NCBI GenBank assembly: GCA_035578155.1
Contig: JAPWDM010000014.1
Span: forward strand, 14,999,501-15,063,500
Length of the DNA stretch: 64,000 bases
Source: Brachynemurus nebulosus
Taxonomy: Eukaryota > Arthropoda > Insecta > Neuroptera > Myrmeleontidae
Direction of reading: 5' to 3'
Positions 45,906 through 57,555 of this stretch are shown here, one piece after another. Made by a program: the position numbers and the translations under genes. How positions within the stretch are numbered: the stretch's first letter is position 1; every line of letters begins with the position of its first letter. Under the pieces are notes generated by a model. That model was given only the letters and a program-made list of their open reading frames with translations. It did not search any database and was not told the origin of the DNA.

Positions 45906-47417
45906 TAGGTACTTTTTATGACGAACTTTCTACTTCAAGGTTTATTTAAATTTTGGCTCCTAATTCTGGATTTTCACAAAGTCACTTTTTAAATATGTTA
46001 ATTATAAAGTATGGTGACCATAGAAAATTTTTGTAAGCACAAAATTACAATAAAGACGGATACGCGCGTTTATAAAATGTCTATTTCTTCATAACTCATC
46101 GAAATAAATACGGCTTTTGCACACACCTAATATGTATCAAATTTTTTTTGTTTATTTGAATTCACATGTCGAGTTTCTTATTTGGTTATTACTTTATAAG
46201 CAAGATATTACTCGAAAACAAAAATCATATTTGAAAAATCATATTTCATTTTCTTCTGAAGCTATTTCTTTTTTTCATAACAAAAAATTAAATAAACAAA
46301 AATAAGAACAAAAACAACCACATATGGTACAAAAAAGTTCATATGATGATTTATTTTTTCTTCTTATTAAATTTATTTATGAATTTTTCCTTTAAAAAAA
46401 TTATTTTTCTTTATTTTTGATATTCATAAAACAAATAACGTAAAAACACGTTTTTCATTTTATATAAGTCAAATATTGATGATTGATCTTTAAAGATTGA
46501 TCGTGTTTATTGTAGCATGCTGCTGATGGTTTTATTTGTAAAAGGGATTTCAATACTTTTAGGCAAAAAAAGGATTTCCTAATACATTCACTTCTTTCTT
46601 TGATACTGCCATATTTATTTAGATGTGGCTAAAATATTTGAAATATATTGTTATCGATGAGAGTTATTGTTTCAGTTACTTATTGTTAGTTGAAATGAAA
46701 GCTTAAAGATATCTTATAATTATGTGAATTCGAAATATGCGAAATTGTAGGGTTTTAATGTCCCACTTGTGATTAACTAGAAATTGGAATGTATATATTA
46801 GGAACCGTTGTGTGAGAGCAAGGCAATTAGTTGTTTTTTTTATTTTTTTTATTTATTTATTTTTTATTTTTTTTTTTTTATTTTTTTTATTTTTTTTTTT
46901 TTGAAGAAATTGAAAGTTGCATTCATTTGTCTTAAATTTATAATTTTCGTTCCCAGTGTTGCTACCATTATAAACATAAAATATAACTTTAGGACTAGTG
47001 AATTTACGGTTCGATACAAAGGACTTTTTCGTGGTAAGAAGCTCAACCAAATCCCAGTTAAAGGTGAAATTACTAAAGAGCATGGTAGGATAATCATGAG
47101 ATAGTAGCCCCGGACACATTGAGGACTGATATTTTAATTATTTCAGGTATGTACATTACTACAATACAGATTACAGAGGTTTTTTTTTACTCGATATTGT
47201 AATTTACAATTTAATAATAGGGATACAACCTAACAAAAAAGTCACAACAGGAAAATAAATCATAGTTTCTGAACGAGTTTGGTCACTTTTACAGAATAAA
47301 TTAATATTTGACACTCAGATTATCCAAATATCAGCAACAGATTTGATTCATATCATTCTTTTAGATATTAATTTAGCAAAGAAAAATTAATTTTGACGAC
47401 ATACAACGTAGGTATAC
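45906..47417. other. Non-coding stretch with a T-rich tract
   Basis: I see no gene. The T-rich run at 46832-46903 produces long artefactual frames of Phe/Ile or Lys/Asn on either strand. Confidence 0.5.
46832..46903. repeat. T-rich low-complexity tract
   Basis: About 70 bases consist of T runs broken by single A (TTTTTTTTATTTTTTTTATT). No poly(A)-tailed element is recognisable beside it. Confidence 0.9.
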
Positions 47418-47927
47418 AATAGTATATTGTGCAATAACTGCGGGAAATTGTCGATTTTCCACGAAAGCGAAGTTGATATGATGATTTGCACGCACTCACG
47501 AACGTAGTGAGTGCGCTCATTCGCTCGAGTGGGGCAATCGACAATCCCGCACGAGTTGCACATACTATTTTTTATTAGGAATTTCATATACTTTTTTCTG
47601 TTATTGTCACTATTTTTGACATTTTTATTACTTTTTAAAATAATATTTTTAAGTACTCGTCTTGTTTTCCTGAATTAATTATGGTTTAAATTACCTTGTT
47701 GGTGGTTTCTATTGAAATAATTATGAAATATTTATTAAATGAAAAATTAAGAGGCGGCTTTGCGTGTTTTGATTAAATTTTGCATGTTTTATTGTCAATT
47801 TGCGTGTAGAAAGTTACTTTCCACACGCAAAAAAGTATGCGGGAAAAGTACAGTGGGCAAACAGCTATTTTGCGTACCGAAATGTGTACGCCAAATTAGT
47901 ACTTCTCCCGCATGAGTAATAAAAAAT
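47418..47927 (+). repeat. Hairpin-capped repeat, family 2, copy B
   Basis: It starts AATAGTATATTGTGCAATAA, as do the copies at 27247 and 54054. The head arms GCGGGAAATTGTCGATT and AATCGACAATCCCGC are separated here by a longer loop with a second hairpin (GCACTCACGAACGTAGTGAG, then GCGCTC). The tail is CTCCCGCATGAGTAATAAAA. This is the most complete copy of the family. It is non-coding. Confidence 0.88.
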
Positions 47928-48488
47928 TTTTAAAACCCCTGAAAACTGTATTTTTGTTGCTGAAACATTAAATTTGAAGCCACTCATAGATTTTCGATAC
48001 CGAAACTTATTGACATGGTTTGGTCGGATTAATTTCTTTTGATTTCATAAAATCAGAATTTCAAAAACAGTAGAAAAATCACATTTCCTGAACGAATTTG
48101 ATTTTTTTGACCTGAGAACGTGATTTATAGACGGGTAGAACCATAATTTTCTAAAGAAATTCTTGCTAAATAATCTTAACAAAATTCGAGACTGTACACG
48201 ATCTAGCATCGCAGGCCATATTTTTGTAGTTTACGAACCGCATTTGGCTCGCGGATCGGACTTTGAACTCCTGATTTAAATGTTACAAAGCTTTTTATTC
48301 GCTGATGCTTCCTATCTGCCAAATTAATATCGAAATCTTTCCGCTCAGTCAAATGAAGAATCTTTTTAAGATATGGAAACTCAATTTTTAGATTAATCAC
48401 ATTATAGTTCTGATTTTATGATGCCATATAATTTTGGTATCACTCTGTTCATCCAGTCAAGGTTAGATGACATTAGTTTGAGGAGCTG
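47928..48488. other. Non-coding stretch
   Basis: GCATCGCAGGCCATATTTTTG near 48207 and GAACTCCTGATTTAAA near 48267 resemble the right end of the hAT-like copy at 19682-20357, so a truncated relative probably lies here, without a left end. Confidence 0.4.
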
Positions 48489-49747
48489 GGGCCCGTTTCT
48501 TGAAATCGTTCGCATAGTTACGTATACGAAAGTTGCGAATACTGTAGATGCGTATACGTTTTTCTAAACGTTCGCAAGTAGTTTCTTGAACATCTCATAA
48601 GAGCATTCGTTATACAAAAAGTATGCTTTTATTTTTCATAAAAATTTTATATGACAACACCGCAAATGTAAACTTTTATCCTTTTTTAAACAATAAAAAA
48701 AAGATTATTTCCTTGGTAATAATAATTATGTTTGCTAAATTTTAAATTAAGATAACTATGTATAACAAGTAATTACATATTGTTTTATATCTAAATATTC
48801 TGTTACCCTTGGAAAACGAGACAACGTATTATAATTACTTATAAATAAATAGATAAATAAATAAATAATAGAAATGTGGGCGAAATAAAAGTGGAAATAT
48901 AAACCACGAGCAAAGAATTATCCTTACCAAAAAATAGCAAATTTTCAACCAACTTTTCTACATTAATGCTTCAAAATTCTTCTACTTCGTAACAAAGTAA
49001 CTGCGTTAAAATAAGCGTAGACAAAATAACGGTTTTTCTATGACATTCGTCTTCGTATCTAATTTTTTGTCTATTGGGAGCTAAAAAAATCCCAATCATA
49101 TCATGTTTGCATGTACTCTAACTCGAAGCAAAATCCTAATTAAGAGTAAAGAAGAAAATGAATACGGAGCCCCAGTGAAACCTTAATTGAAATTCCTGAT
49201 GTCGGTTCCATATTTTTTTAATGGTGCATACCATTTTTATTGGCAGAAATAAGTGAAAAATAGGCGTCGGAGAAGCATCACTAAGACCTTATTTTGAAGC
49301 AAAAGGTAATTATTACAATTGGGACTCCTCAAAGGTATCATATCCCTTTTAGTCATGGAGCCAAATTCTTACATAAAAGTTTTTTTTCTTTTTGAATTTT
49401 CTATTTGACAAATCAAATGCATTATTTCTGTGATTAAATAAATATCCTCGGACTTTCATTAATTTGATTTCCAAAATTTTCCCCTTATAATAACCGCTTT
49501 GGTTATAATATTCATTATATTTTTTTTCTTTCATTTGTAGAAAAATGAAAATATGAAATTATTCATATATTAGAAAAAATAGAATTCGAACGGTTTCAAC
49601 CATCCGTTTCTATGCGAACAATAAATTGCGAATACGTTTTATTAAACGTATACGTTTTTTTTCCAGAAACTACTTTTTTGAAAAAGCGTTCGTAAATTGA
49701 GAATTGCGTATACGTTTTATTTGCGAATGATTTCGGGAAACGGGCCC
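48489..49747. mobile_element. 1.26-kb element with 3-bp CTG repeats at its ends
   Basis: GGGCCCGTTTCTTGAAATCG and the inverse CGAATGATTTCGGGAAACGG then GCCC form ends of about 27 bp. CTG flanks both sides (48486-48488 and 49748-49750). The subterminal zones repeat TGCGAATACG, CGTATACGTTTT and its variants in both orientations. There is no transposase; frames do not exceed 62 codons. The superfamily is unclear: a 3-bp duplication is compatible with PIF/Harbinger, but CTG is not the usual TWA. Confidence 0.75.
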
Positions 49748-49750
49748 CTG

Positions 49751-52336
49751 GTTGCGACCTGAAATTCTGAACGTTGTAATTCAATTTAGAAACATCAATC
49801 AGAACACTGATTTTATGACTAATTTTAGCATAGTTTCAATTTTTTTTTTTTTTTTGTGCTGTATCTTACGAATTTATTTCAAAATTTTCTATAGTTTTAA
49901 TAATAATTATTACGTCAGTTTTGTAAATTTTGACTGTTATATCTTTACTTATTCATTACTTTCACGGGATGATGTTCAATAATTTTGTGTAAATATCATT
50001 TTATTATACCGTTAGTTTGTTTTAAACATGAGGCATCTTTATTAACATTATCGAAAGAAAGTATATAAAACCAATCTATATGGAAATAAAGATTTTATTT
50101 GAAAAAGTTTATTGAAAATATTATATACAAAAGATAAAAGGTTACTCCGTTTTCCTATATACATATAATATTTACTCCTTTTAGTATAACGTATAGAAAA
50201 GAAAATTGCCCAGAACTTTGTTTGAAAACGATCCATACAATCTTTAATACTTTAGTAATCTCATCCGAGTTTTCATATTCACTCAGTGTCATATGTTACA
50301 TTGTTACACACACAGATGAGACAGATCAAGCCTACATATAAGAAAATGTAATCCGAAAGTTGCAATAAGTAGCAATTTATACCACTACTGATTTAGTCTG
50401 TTACTGACTGTCGTGGTGTTCATTATTATAAATATCATTTAAACAGAAATTTAAACAGAAAAAAGATATGAAGTGTATCCGTATTTAAGTGTTAAAGTTC
50501 TATTGAATAAAAAATTTCTCAAAATAAAGGGATATCTTTCTTAAAATAAATAAATTTATTTTTAATTGACTAGTGGTAACATACGGTGGCCATCATAGTA
50601 TGTACTATATGTATGCGAACTGCATACATCATCATCAACATGTCATACTAACACATTGATATATTCGTGTCCATACATCATGTGTTTTGGTCGTGTGTGT
50701 GCTGTGTTACGTCACTCACTCGTTACAACGGGTACAGTTTGGTAGACTTACTAGTTTCACCCCTTGGTTGCACACATGTATTTCAAGACGTGAATTTTAA
50801 GGCACTATACAGGTGCTAAAAGTATGGATCAAGTTTGTATTTTCTCGAGTTACTTATTTCCTAGTCTAAAAACATTACAGATCAAGGAAGCTAAAATAAA
50901 TTAAAAAATTAAAGAAGGTGATTAAATTAAAACCGATGTTAGTGTTGACGTGTTTTAATAATTAATTATAATTTATAAATAATTATATCCATTGGGCGAA
51001 AGAGAAACCGGTTTCTATTCCGGTACCCGACAGCGGAATCGTATATAAGTCGGGCCCTCATTCACATTATGTGTTTGTATATGAGTGTTGGTCAGAGTAA
51101 AGCAAAAAGGCCTAGAAACACCGTCGAAAGATCCTTATGTCTTTTTTTTCTCCATGAGCGTTCGAGTATACCCTAGAATCCTTTAGTAGGGCAATAGGGT
51201 TTGGAACGCGAAGAACACAGCAATTCCGACAGTTCTGGATCATTCCTTCGGAGGAATCTACCCTCACTTCCAGATTTACTATTTGTTTTGAATGGTTATA
51301 GAGTATTTTGTATATAGCAGTATAAGCATGGATCATAAATCATTACAATATGTATCTTCAATTTTGTTTAATATTTTCCAGATGTCCAAATGACCAAATA
51401 CCTTATATTCATTCATTTGTTTTTATACATATAGTTTTTAAAATTCTGGAATACATATTTTTAAGTATTTTTCTGTCGAAAAAATACCAAATTACCTATG
51501 TTTCGGTAAAATATTTTACTATTGTTAAATAATATTGTTAATTCTAATGGTATTTAAAAAATTTCTTGGTCTGTGTAAATAAAAGGATGAAATTTAAAAA
51601 CTGATGTCCATGTATTTTTTTAAAATTATTTTAGAATTGCCACCACATCTTTGGACTATTTAAGCTGTGATTTTTCGCTGTTGCAGTTCGTGTGTATGTC
51701 TCTTTAAATTAAATGCGCAGTAGAATGGAAGAAAATTTATATTTAACTATTTTTTTGTTGTTATTCCGTTTACTTTGTTCTACTATTTTATATTTTGTAT
51801 TTAGTTTTAGTTAGATTTTTAAAATCTAAAAATGATGGAATTTGCTATTTATTACTGTTATCAATCATTTTCAGTAAAAAATATTACCTACTTATAGAAA
51901 AACGATTTTCATTAAGAGTGCTTTTTTAATATTTTTATTTTTATCTATACTATTTTCATTCAATACCAAAATATACCGAAATACTGGAATTCCGGTATTT
52001 TAAATTTTAATACCGAATAAACACCGGTATTATAAAAAGACACTGATATTCCAAGCATTAGACCTGAGATACAACAAAAATTAAAGCGCAAGTGTGGCGG
52101 CTAATGGTGGCTATCTCTAATGGTAACCATTTTGGTTTTCTTAGTGGCTTCCTATCTGAAGTGCTATCTTTTGGCATCACTATGATTACAAGAAATGGTA
52201 CACTTCAATCAAAATATGCAATTTTCATTGGTATACTCCATGTATTAATAAATGAAGTACCATAAAACTTGAAGAACTTGCGATATCTAAAATAATGAAT
52301 CAGGTAAATTGATGACTAGGTACACATATTATACTG
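49751..52336. other. Non-coding stretch with scattered repeat fragments
   Basis: No gene is supported. ACTGGAATTCCGGTATTTTA, then ATACCGAATAAACACCGGTA (about 51982-52032), is a degraded ATACCGG-type repeat. A CGTATATAAGTCGGGCCC sequence at 51040 looks like a TATA-type promoter and is noted separately. Confidence 0.45.
51040..51057 (+). promoter_or_regulatory. Candidate TATA-type core promoter
   Basis: TCGTATATAAGTCGGGCCCT is a good TATA element followed by a G+C-rich stretch, and stands in an unusually G+C-rich 90-base block (about 51000-51090). No downstream gene is recognised. It could be the promoter of a lost LTR or of an unannotated transcript. Confidence 0.35.
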
Positions 52337-52339
52337 TTA

Positions 52340-52941
52340 CGCTCCTTTCACATTGTACGCCGTACGGCAAAAACCGTACGGTCCCATTTTGTTAGTGGAG
52401 TGAAGAAAAGAATTGGACCTTTCACATTACACGGTCACGTACGGCGTTTTTAGCTCAGTAGTGTATGTAATTAAATGGATGCTTTCGCATTAGACGGTTT
52501 TTCAACGTACTGAATTAACTTTTTTTTGTTGAATTTCATGTTAATTATTAATTTTATTTGTGAAATGGATGAAACTAATGTTGAATGTGATAAGCAGTAT
52601 TTTAATAGATTATATGTAATTTCGAAATTGTGTGTTTTGATGTTAATTTCGCCAAGAAATTAATCAAAGGAGTCTGTAAACATCCGAAAATAGTTGACAA
52701 CTTATTTTCGTCATTTTTCAGGTCTTCAAAGAGTGTGATAATAAATAATCCTACTTTCTATTTCCTCTGAGTTATAAAATTAACTTTAATCACACTTGTT
52801 ACTTGCGTAATGTTGCAAATCAAATGAAGATATTCAGTTTACAACGGCAAAAAACCCCGCAATATGAAAGCAACAATATCACGGCAAAAAGACGTACAGT
52901 TTTTTACCGTACGGCGAAAACCGTACAATGTGAAAGGAGCG
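52340..52941. mobile_element. MITE with TTA target duplications, 602 bp
   Basis: CGCTCCTTTCACATTGTACG and the exact inverse CGTACAATGTGAAAGGAGCG are flanked by TTA (52337-52339, 52942-52944). Copies of the palindrome CCGTACGG lie just inside both ends, with AAAACCGTACGG variants. The TTA duplication favours PIF/Harbinger. The long perfect ends suggest fairly recent mobility. There is no transposase. Confidence 0.85.
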
Positions 52942-52944
52942 TTA

Positions 52945-53630
52945 GCTGTATTATTTTGCTATTTATATCTAAAAAGCGTTCCTTGAGCTGGCTTACATTC
53001 TTTCTCGTGTGGTATGCCTTCATTATATCTGTTGGTACACTTGAAGCATGACTGCACTGGTCAAAGGATGTTTTCGTTTTTGACTTTTTTTGCTTTTTTT
53101 TACATTTAAAGGAGAAAAAATAATTGCTGTGAAACTCATTATATTCATTCATAACTATAATTGCACATAGTTTTCGAGTGATACTGCTGTTGTATATGAT
53201 ATGATTATTACATTTTTATGTTAAAAAGAACTATTTTTTTAAAAATATTTAATTTATATTTATATTAAATGTTGGCACAACAGATCTCTTTATCTCGTAT
53301 ACGTATACTAAAAAGAGGACTGCAAACAAAAAATATAATTAACAGCAAAAAACAAATTTTTATCAAAGCACATAAAAGCTCGTAGACGTCGGTATGCATT
53401 CGGCATGTTGGTATGTGTCTGTCTACTTTACTCGTGTGGTATTCATAAATTTATACTATTTTATTAAATTAAAGTATCTTTAATTCTGTACTCTTGTATG
53501 CACTACACATTAATATGCCCATATATGTGGGGTAAAATGACAAAAATTTTGATGGGAAGGAAAAGAATTTAATTCAAGACCGTTCTTACAAATATATTTA
53601 TTTCTATATTAACTATCTCTTAAGCTGTTG
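52945..53630. other. Non-coding stretch
   Basis: I see no gene and no repeat that I can define. Confidence 0.45.
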
Positions 53631-54049
53631 TAGTATATTACGTGACTGAGATTGTAAGTTGCAAATTACACACGAGCCTAAAAGTTAGGCAAGACCCGCA
53701 CAGCGGCGAGTGTGTAATATACCTTACATCAGAGTTACGTACTATACTTTATCTACGACTAGCATGAAATTCACAATAAATGATAAAAATTTGATACAAA
53801 TACAATACATTAAAATTATGTAGAATTTGAAAATTAAAAACAAATGTAAACATTCAGTAAATTGCTAGGTAAAATTTTTGTACAGATTCTATTATAATAT
53901 ACAGTATAACAATTAGTAAAAGTGTAGTAATCTCTGGTATTTTACATATCAATGCGGGCAAAGAGCCATTTTTTGTACAGCTGTATGTAAAAACATAACT
54001 TAACTAGATAGTATTTTGTAAAATAAACAAGCAATTTCATGGTAGTCGA
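53631..54049 (+). repeat. Hairpin-capped repeat, family 1, copy C
   Basis: The head TAGTATATTACGTGACTGAG folds with CAGAGTTACGTACTATACTT. The loop carries ACACGAGCCTAAAAGTTAGG and CGGCGAGTGTGT. The inner repeat TTTATCTACGACTAGCATGA is answered at the tail by AATTTCATGGTAGTCG, after which the next repeat begins almost at once. It is non-coding. Confidence 0.82.
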
Positions 54050-54053
54050 AGGT

Positions 54054-54546
54054 AATAGTATATTGTGCAATAAGTGCGGTAAATTATCGATGGCCCACGA
54101 AAGCGAAGTTGAGTGAGTACGAACGTAGTGAGTGCGCTCATTCGCTTGAGTGCACGAGTGCATCCCGCACGAGTTGCAGCTACTATTTTTTATTACGAAT
54201 TTGACATACTTTTTTCTATTATTATTACTATTTTTGACATTTATAATATTTTTTAAAATAATATTTTTAAGTGTTCGTCTTTTTTTTTCTAAATTAGTTA
54301 TTGTTTAAATTACTTTGTTGGTGGTTTCTATAGAAATAATTATGAAATATTTATTAAATGAAAAATAAAGAGGCGGCTTTGCGTGTTTTGATTAAATTTT
54401 GCGTGTTTTATTGTCAATTTGTGTGTGGAAAGTTACTTTCCGTACGCAAAAAATTTGTGGGAAGAGTACAGTGGGCCAACAGCTATTTTGCGTACAGAAA
54501 TGAGTGCGCCAAGCTAGTACTTCTCCTGCATGAGTAATAAAAAATA
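54054..54546 (+). repeat. Hairpin-capped repeat, family 2, copy C
   Basis: AATAGTATATTGTGCAATAA starts the copy four bases after the tail of family 1 copy C, in the same orientation. The head arms are partly decayed (GGTAAATTATCGATGGCC). GTACGAACGTAGTGAGTGCG is kept in the loop. The tail is CTCCTGCATGAGTAATAAAA. It is non-coding. Confidence 0.85.
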
Positions 54547-55187
54547 TTTTATGTAAGGCATTTGAACGTTTATAAACTTATTTTAATTTTTGAAATGAAA
54601 ATTTCTATAGCAAAGGTACTTCTCCGTGAAAGTGTACAGAAATCTGTAATATGAAAGTGTAATGAAACCCGTAATGTCTTTGGCTGTAATGAAATCTGTA
54701 ATGGTTGTATAGTGAAACAAACGCTAGTGGCTAGTGATTAATATTTTATATTGTTAACGTTGTTTAATTTATCTACAGTATTCTTGATGTCATTCTTTTT
54801 TGTAATATTTTTAAACGTATATTATGTACAATTCGGTTTTCCTTAATAATAACAAAAATTAATAAACATTTTATATTCTAAGAGCATTCTTAAGATTAAA
54901 TTAATATTTTTATTCACCCCGAATATAGTGAAATAAAACATAAATGTTGGGGACATTAATCTTCACAAAGTTTTGAGTGCAGCACATTTTTCGTTTCGGA
55001 GATATAACTAGTCAAATCTGTTACTTAACCTACCCAATAAATATATACTAAATCCGAGAAATGTTAGACTGAAGGGGCTGAAAGGAGGGTTGTAACTATA
55101 GTAGACAGAAAACTCTCATTTATAATGCACCACAGATATCGTGATGGTTAATTCCTATGAAAAAGTTGTTCCACAAAAATTGTTGTA
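54547..55187. other. Non-coding stretch
   Basis: I see no gene. TGTAATGAAATC-type phrases repeat briefly near 54640-54700. Confidence 0.45.
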
Positions 55188-55974
55188 CACGGAGAGAAAA
55201 TTCCTAAAAAATTACTGTGCTCAGCACTACAATCGACGTGTAAAAGGCGAACATATTAAATTCTGTAAGGTAAAAATATAAAGATTATAATTAATCATAA
55301 AAAATTTAAAGTATGGCATGTTCTTTTCGTAATATTATCTCCGTAAAATTTGTAAAACAGCACAGTAAAAAGTTCCATTACCGACAAAAAAATAATTTTT
55401 AATTGTGTTTATTAAAAAAAATTACCATGCTAACATGCTAATAATAGAAAGAAAAAAAAACAGAAAGAAGGTTGGTTTTGTTGGGAACGCTGTAATGAAA
55501 TGTACCTAAATCAGCGAGTTACATGGGTTACATGCGAACCATAGGTGTGGACTGTGGGAGAAACTTTGTCAGACAGCTCCCACCAAGCACCTTGATGCAG
55601 CTAGTAGTCAGTTGCTTTTACACTCTCTTAGGATGATGTCATCGTTTAATTCATCTTTTTGTTATTTACCTATCTTTAGTATATGTATTACAATATATTG
55701 TTGGCAATCATTTTTGTATACATGTTTTTACAGGTACAGTGCAACCAATATAAGGTCGCGAGTCAGATGCGCAAATGAAAGAGTACGACAACAAGAATTA
55801 AACTATAATATACATGCATAAGAGTGTGATAAAAGTTGTGTTAGCACCACATTAAATTTTACCATGCTAGCACATATTTTTTATTTTGGTCGTCGATCGC
55901 GCACGGATTATAGGGGAGCATAGTAATTTTTCTGAAATTTTCTCTACAAAAATTATAGGATTTTTCTCTCCGTG
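55188..55974. mobile_element. TA-flanked element with CACGGAGAGAAAA ends, 787 bp
   Basis: CACGGAGAGAAAATTCCTAA and the inverse AGGATTTTTCTCTCCGTG, flanked by TA (55186-55187, 55975-55976), continue inward with AAAAATTACT / AGTAATTTTT. The end sequence parallels CACTAAGAAAAAA of the element at 44873-45905. There is no transposase. Confidence 0.75.
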
Positions 55975-55976
55975 TA

Positions 55977-56620
55977 TTTTGGGTGAAAATATATTATACT
56001 CAGCAATTGTTCAAATAATCTCCACGTCTACTTATGGTGAGAAAGGGATGTATGAGGGAGATACTGCGATAACCTACCGTAGACGTCCGGGCAATCAACC
56101 CCAATAAAAGTTAGATTCCCCTTAAATGGTCACACCTCCAGCACCTTACACATACTTAGACACAAATGTGTCTATATTTAATATAGCGTGGGTTGATCAA
56201 GCGACAGGTTGTGGCTCGTCATATTCTCTAAATAAAAAGTACTTTGTGAGAATTTTCAATAGGTCGTCTAAATGGGCGGAATTTTGGGTCACTCTTTATT
56301 AATCTGCAAGTTATTATCCTCTTATTAAATGTCCCTTTTTTATCCTTCCGTTTCCCTTATGCAATACCTACGTGTTTTACATGTACCAAATTCTATAATG
56401 TAAAACTATATGTACACGTATATAATGATATTATGCTTTTTCATATTGACTAGAATGGCTGCGTGGTACCTACCTATAATATGTAGCTACGTTAGTTACG
56501 TCGAGTTCGAGCACAAAGAAGTACATACATTTTACGATAATTGAGTTGAGGTACTGCAAGTTTAGATATGAAATGCAGTTATTATTTCATACACTACTCT
56601 AGAGCCTACTAAGTACTATA
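55977..56620. other. Non-coding stretch
   Basis: I see no gene. ACCGTAGACGTCCGGGCAAT near 56075 resembles the end of the element at 41493, but no mate was found. Confidence 0.4.
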
Positions 56621-56904
56621 TACAGCCTTGGCCAAAAGTGTTAAGCACCCCCATAAAACACGTGTAATTTATAAATTAGTTTAAAAATGACTTATCTGCT
56701 TAATAATAGAATGAAAGGCAATACTAAAAGTTAATTTTAAACAATAGATAAAGGATTTTACGGTATCATAAAACACCTGCTCCACAAAACGTGAAATATG
56801 AAGTTTTTTGAGAAATAATGTAATTTATTTGTTAGTCTTTTACTAACTTTTGGGATAATAAGAAGCTGCTGAGTGTTGTTTATTTGTGTAGTAGAGACTC
56901 AGTC

Positions 56905-57330
56905 AAATTTAACTCACCTCAAAATTAGATTCATCAAATTATACCACATTGGACCATCTTCAGAAGAATGCTGGTGTCTTAGCGCCCATTCTACACGATT
57001 CTTCTTGTTATTGTCGGAGAGCCAAGGCTTCTTCCTGGCTTTGCGGCTTTTTAAGTCTGCTTCTGTGAGTCTTCCTTTTACAGTTCGGAAACTAATTAGT
57101 TTCCCAATCTCCTCCGATAAAACTGCAGTGAGCTCAGAAGAAGTTTTCTTCCGGTCCTTAAGTGAGTCACGGATAAGTTTTCTAACGTGGCGGTCAGTAG
57201 TAATGCTTTTTCTGCCCGTTCTCATTTTATTTGTGTGAGAGCCAGTCTCCGCGAACCTTTCAATGGTAGATTGCACTGCATCTCGTCAAACTTTTACTAA
57301 TTTAGCAATCTTTACTTGAATCTTCCCTTC
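56905..57330 (-). pseudogene. Truncated Tc1-type transposase
   Basis: On the minus strand, the frame from 57276 gives 120 residues. It contains the second helix-turn-helix region of Tc1 transposases (TGRKSITTDRHVRKLIRDSL, residues about 20-39) and the linker KARKKPWLSDNNKKNRVEWA. The similarity extends upstream of the ATG, through KIQVKIAKLVKV, then a TGA stop, then RDAVQSTIERF, so the stop is a mutation. Near 56920-56945 the first catalytic region (FDESNFE) is still legible, but in another frame and next to a stop. Everything beyond, including the remaining catalytic acids, is absent, and the terminal inverted repeat begins instead. The Tc1 assignment is secure. The protein is not functional. 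Confidence 0.88.
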
Positions 57331-57555
57331 TACATATTACATCTGGATTTTTACCGGTATTTCTGTGTTAAGTTCTCATTGTTTCGGCATTTCGTATTAC
57401 AAACTGTCTCTACTACACAAATCAACAACACCCAGTAGCTTCTTGTTATTCCGAAAGTTAATAAAAGACTAACAAATAAATTACATTATTTTTCAAAAAA
57501 ACTTCATATTTCACGTTTTGTGGACCAGGTGTTTTATAGTACCTTAAAATCTTTT

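Noticed and set aside
46808..47119. Overlapping 77-98 codon frames on both strands
   Set aside because: They are generated by the T-rich tract at 46832-46903.
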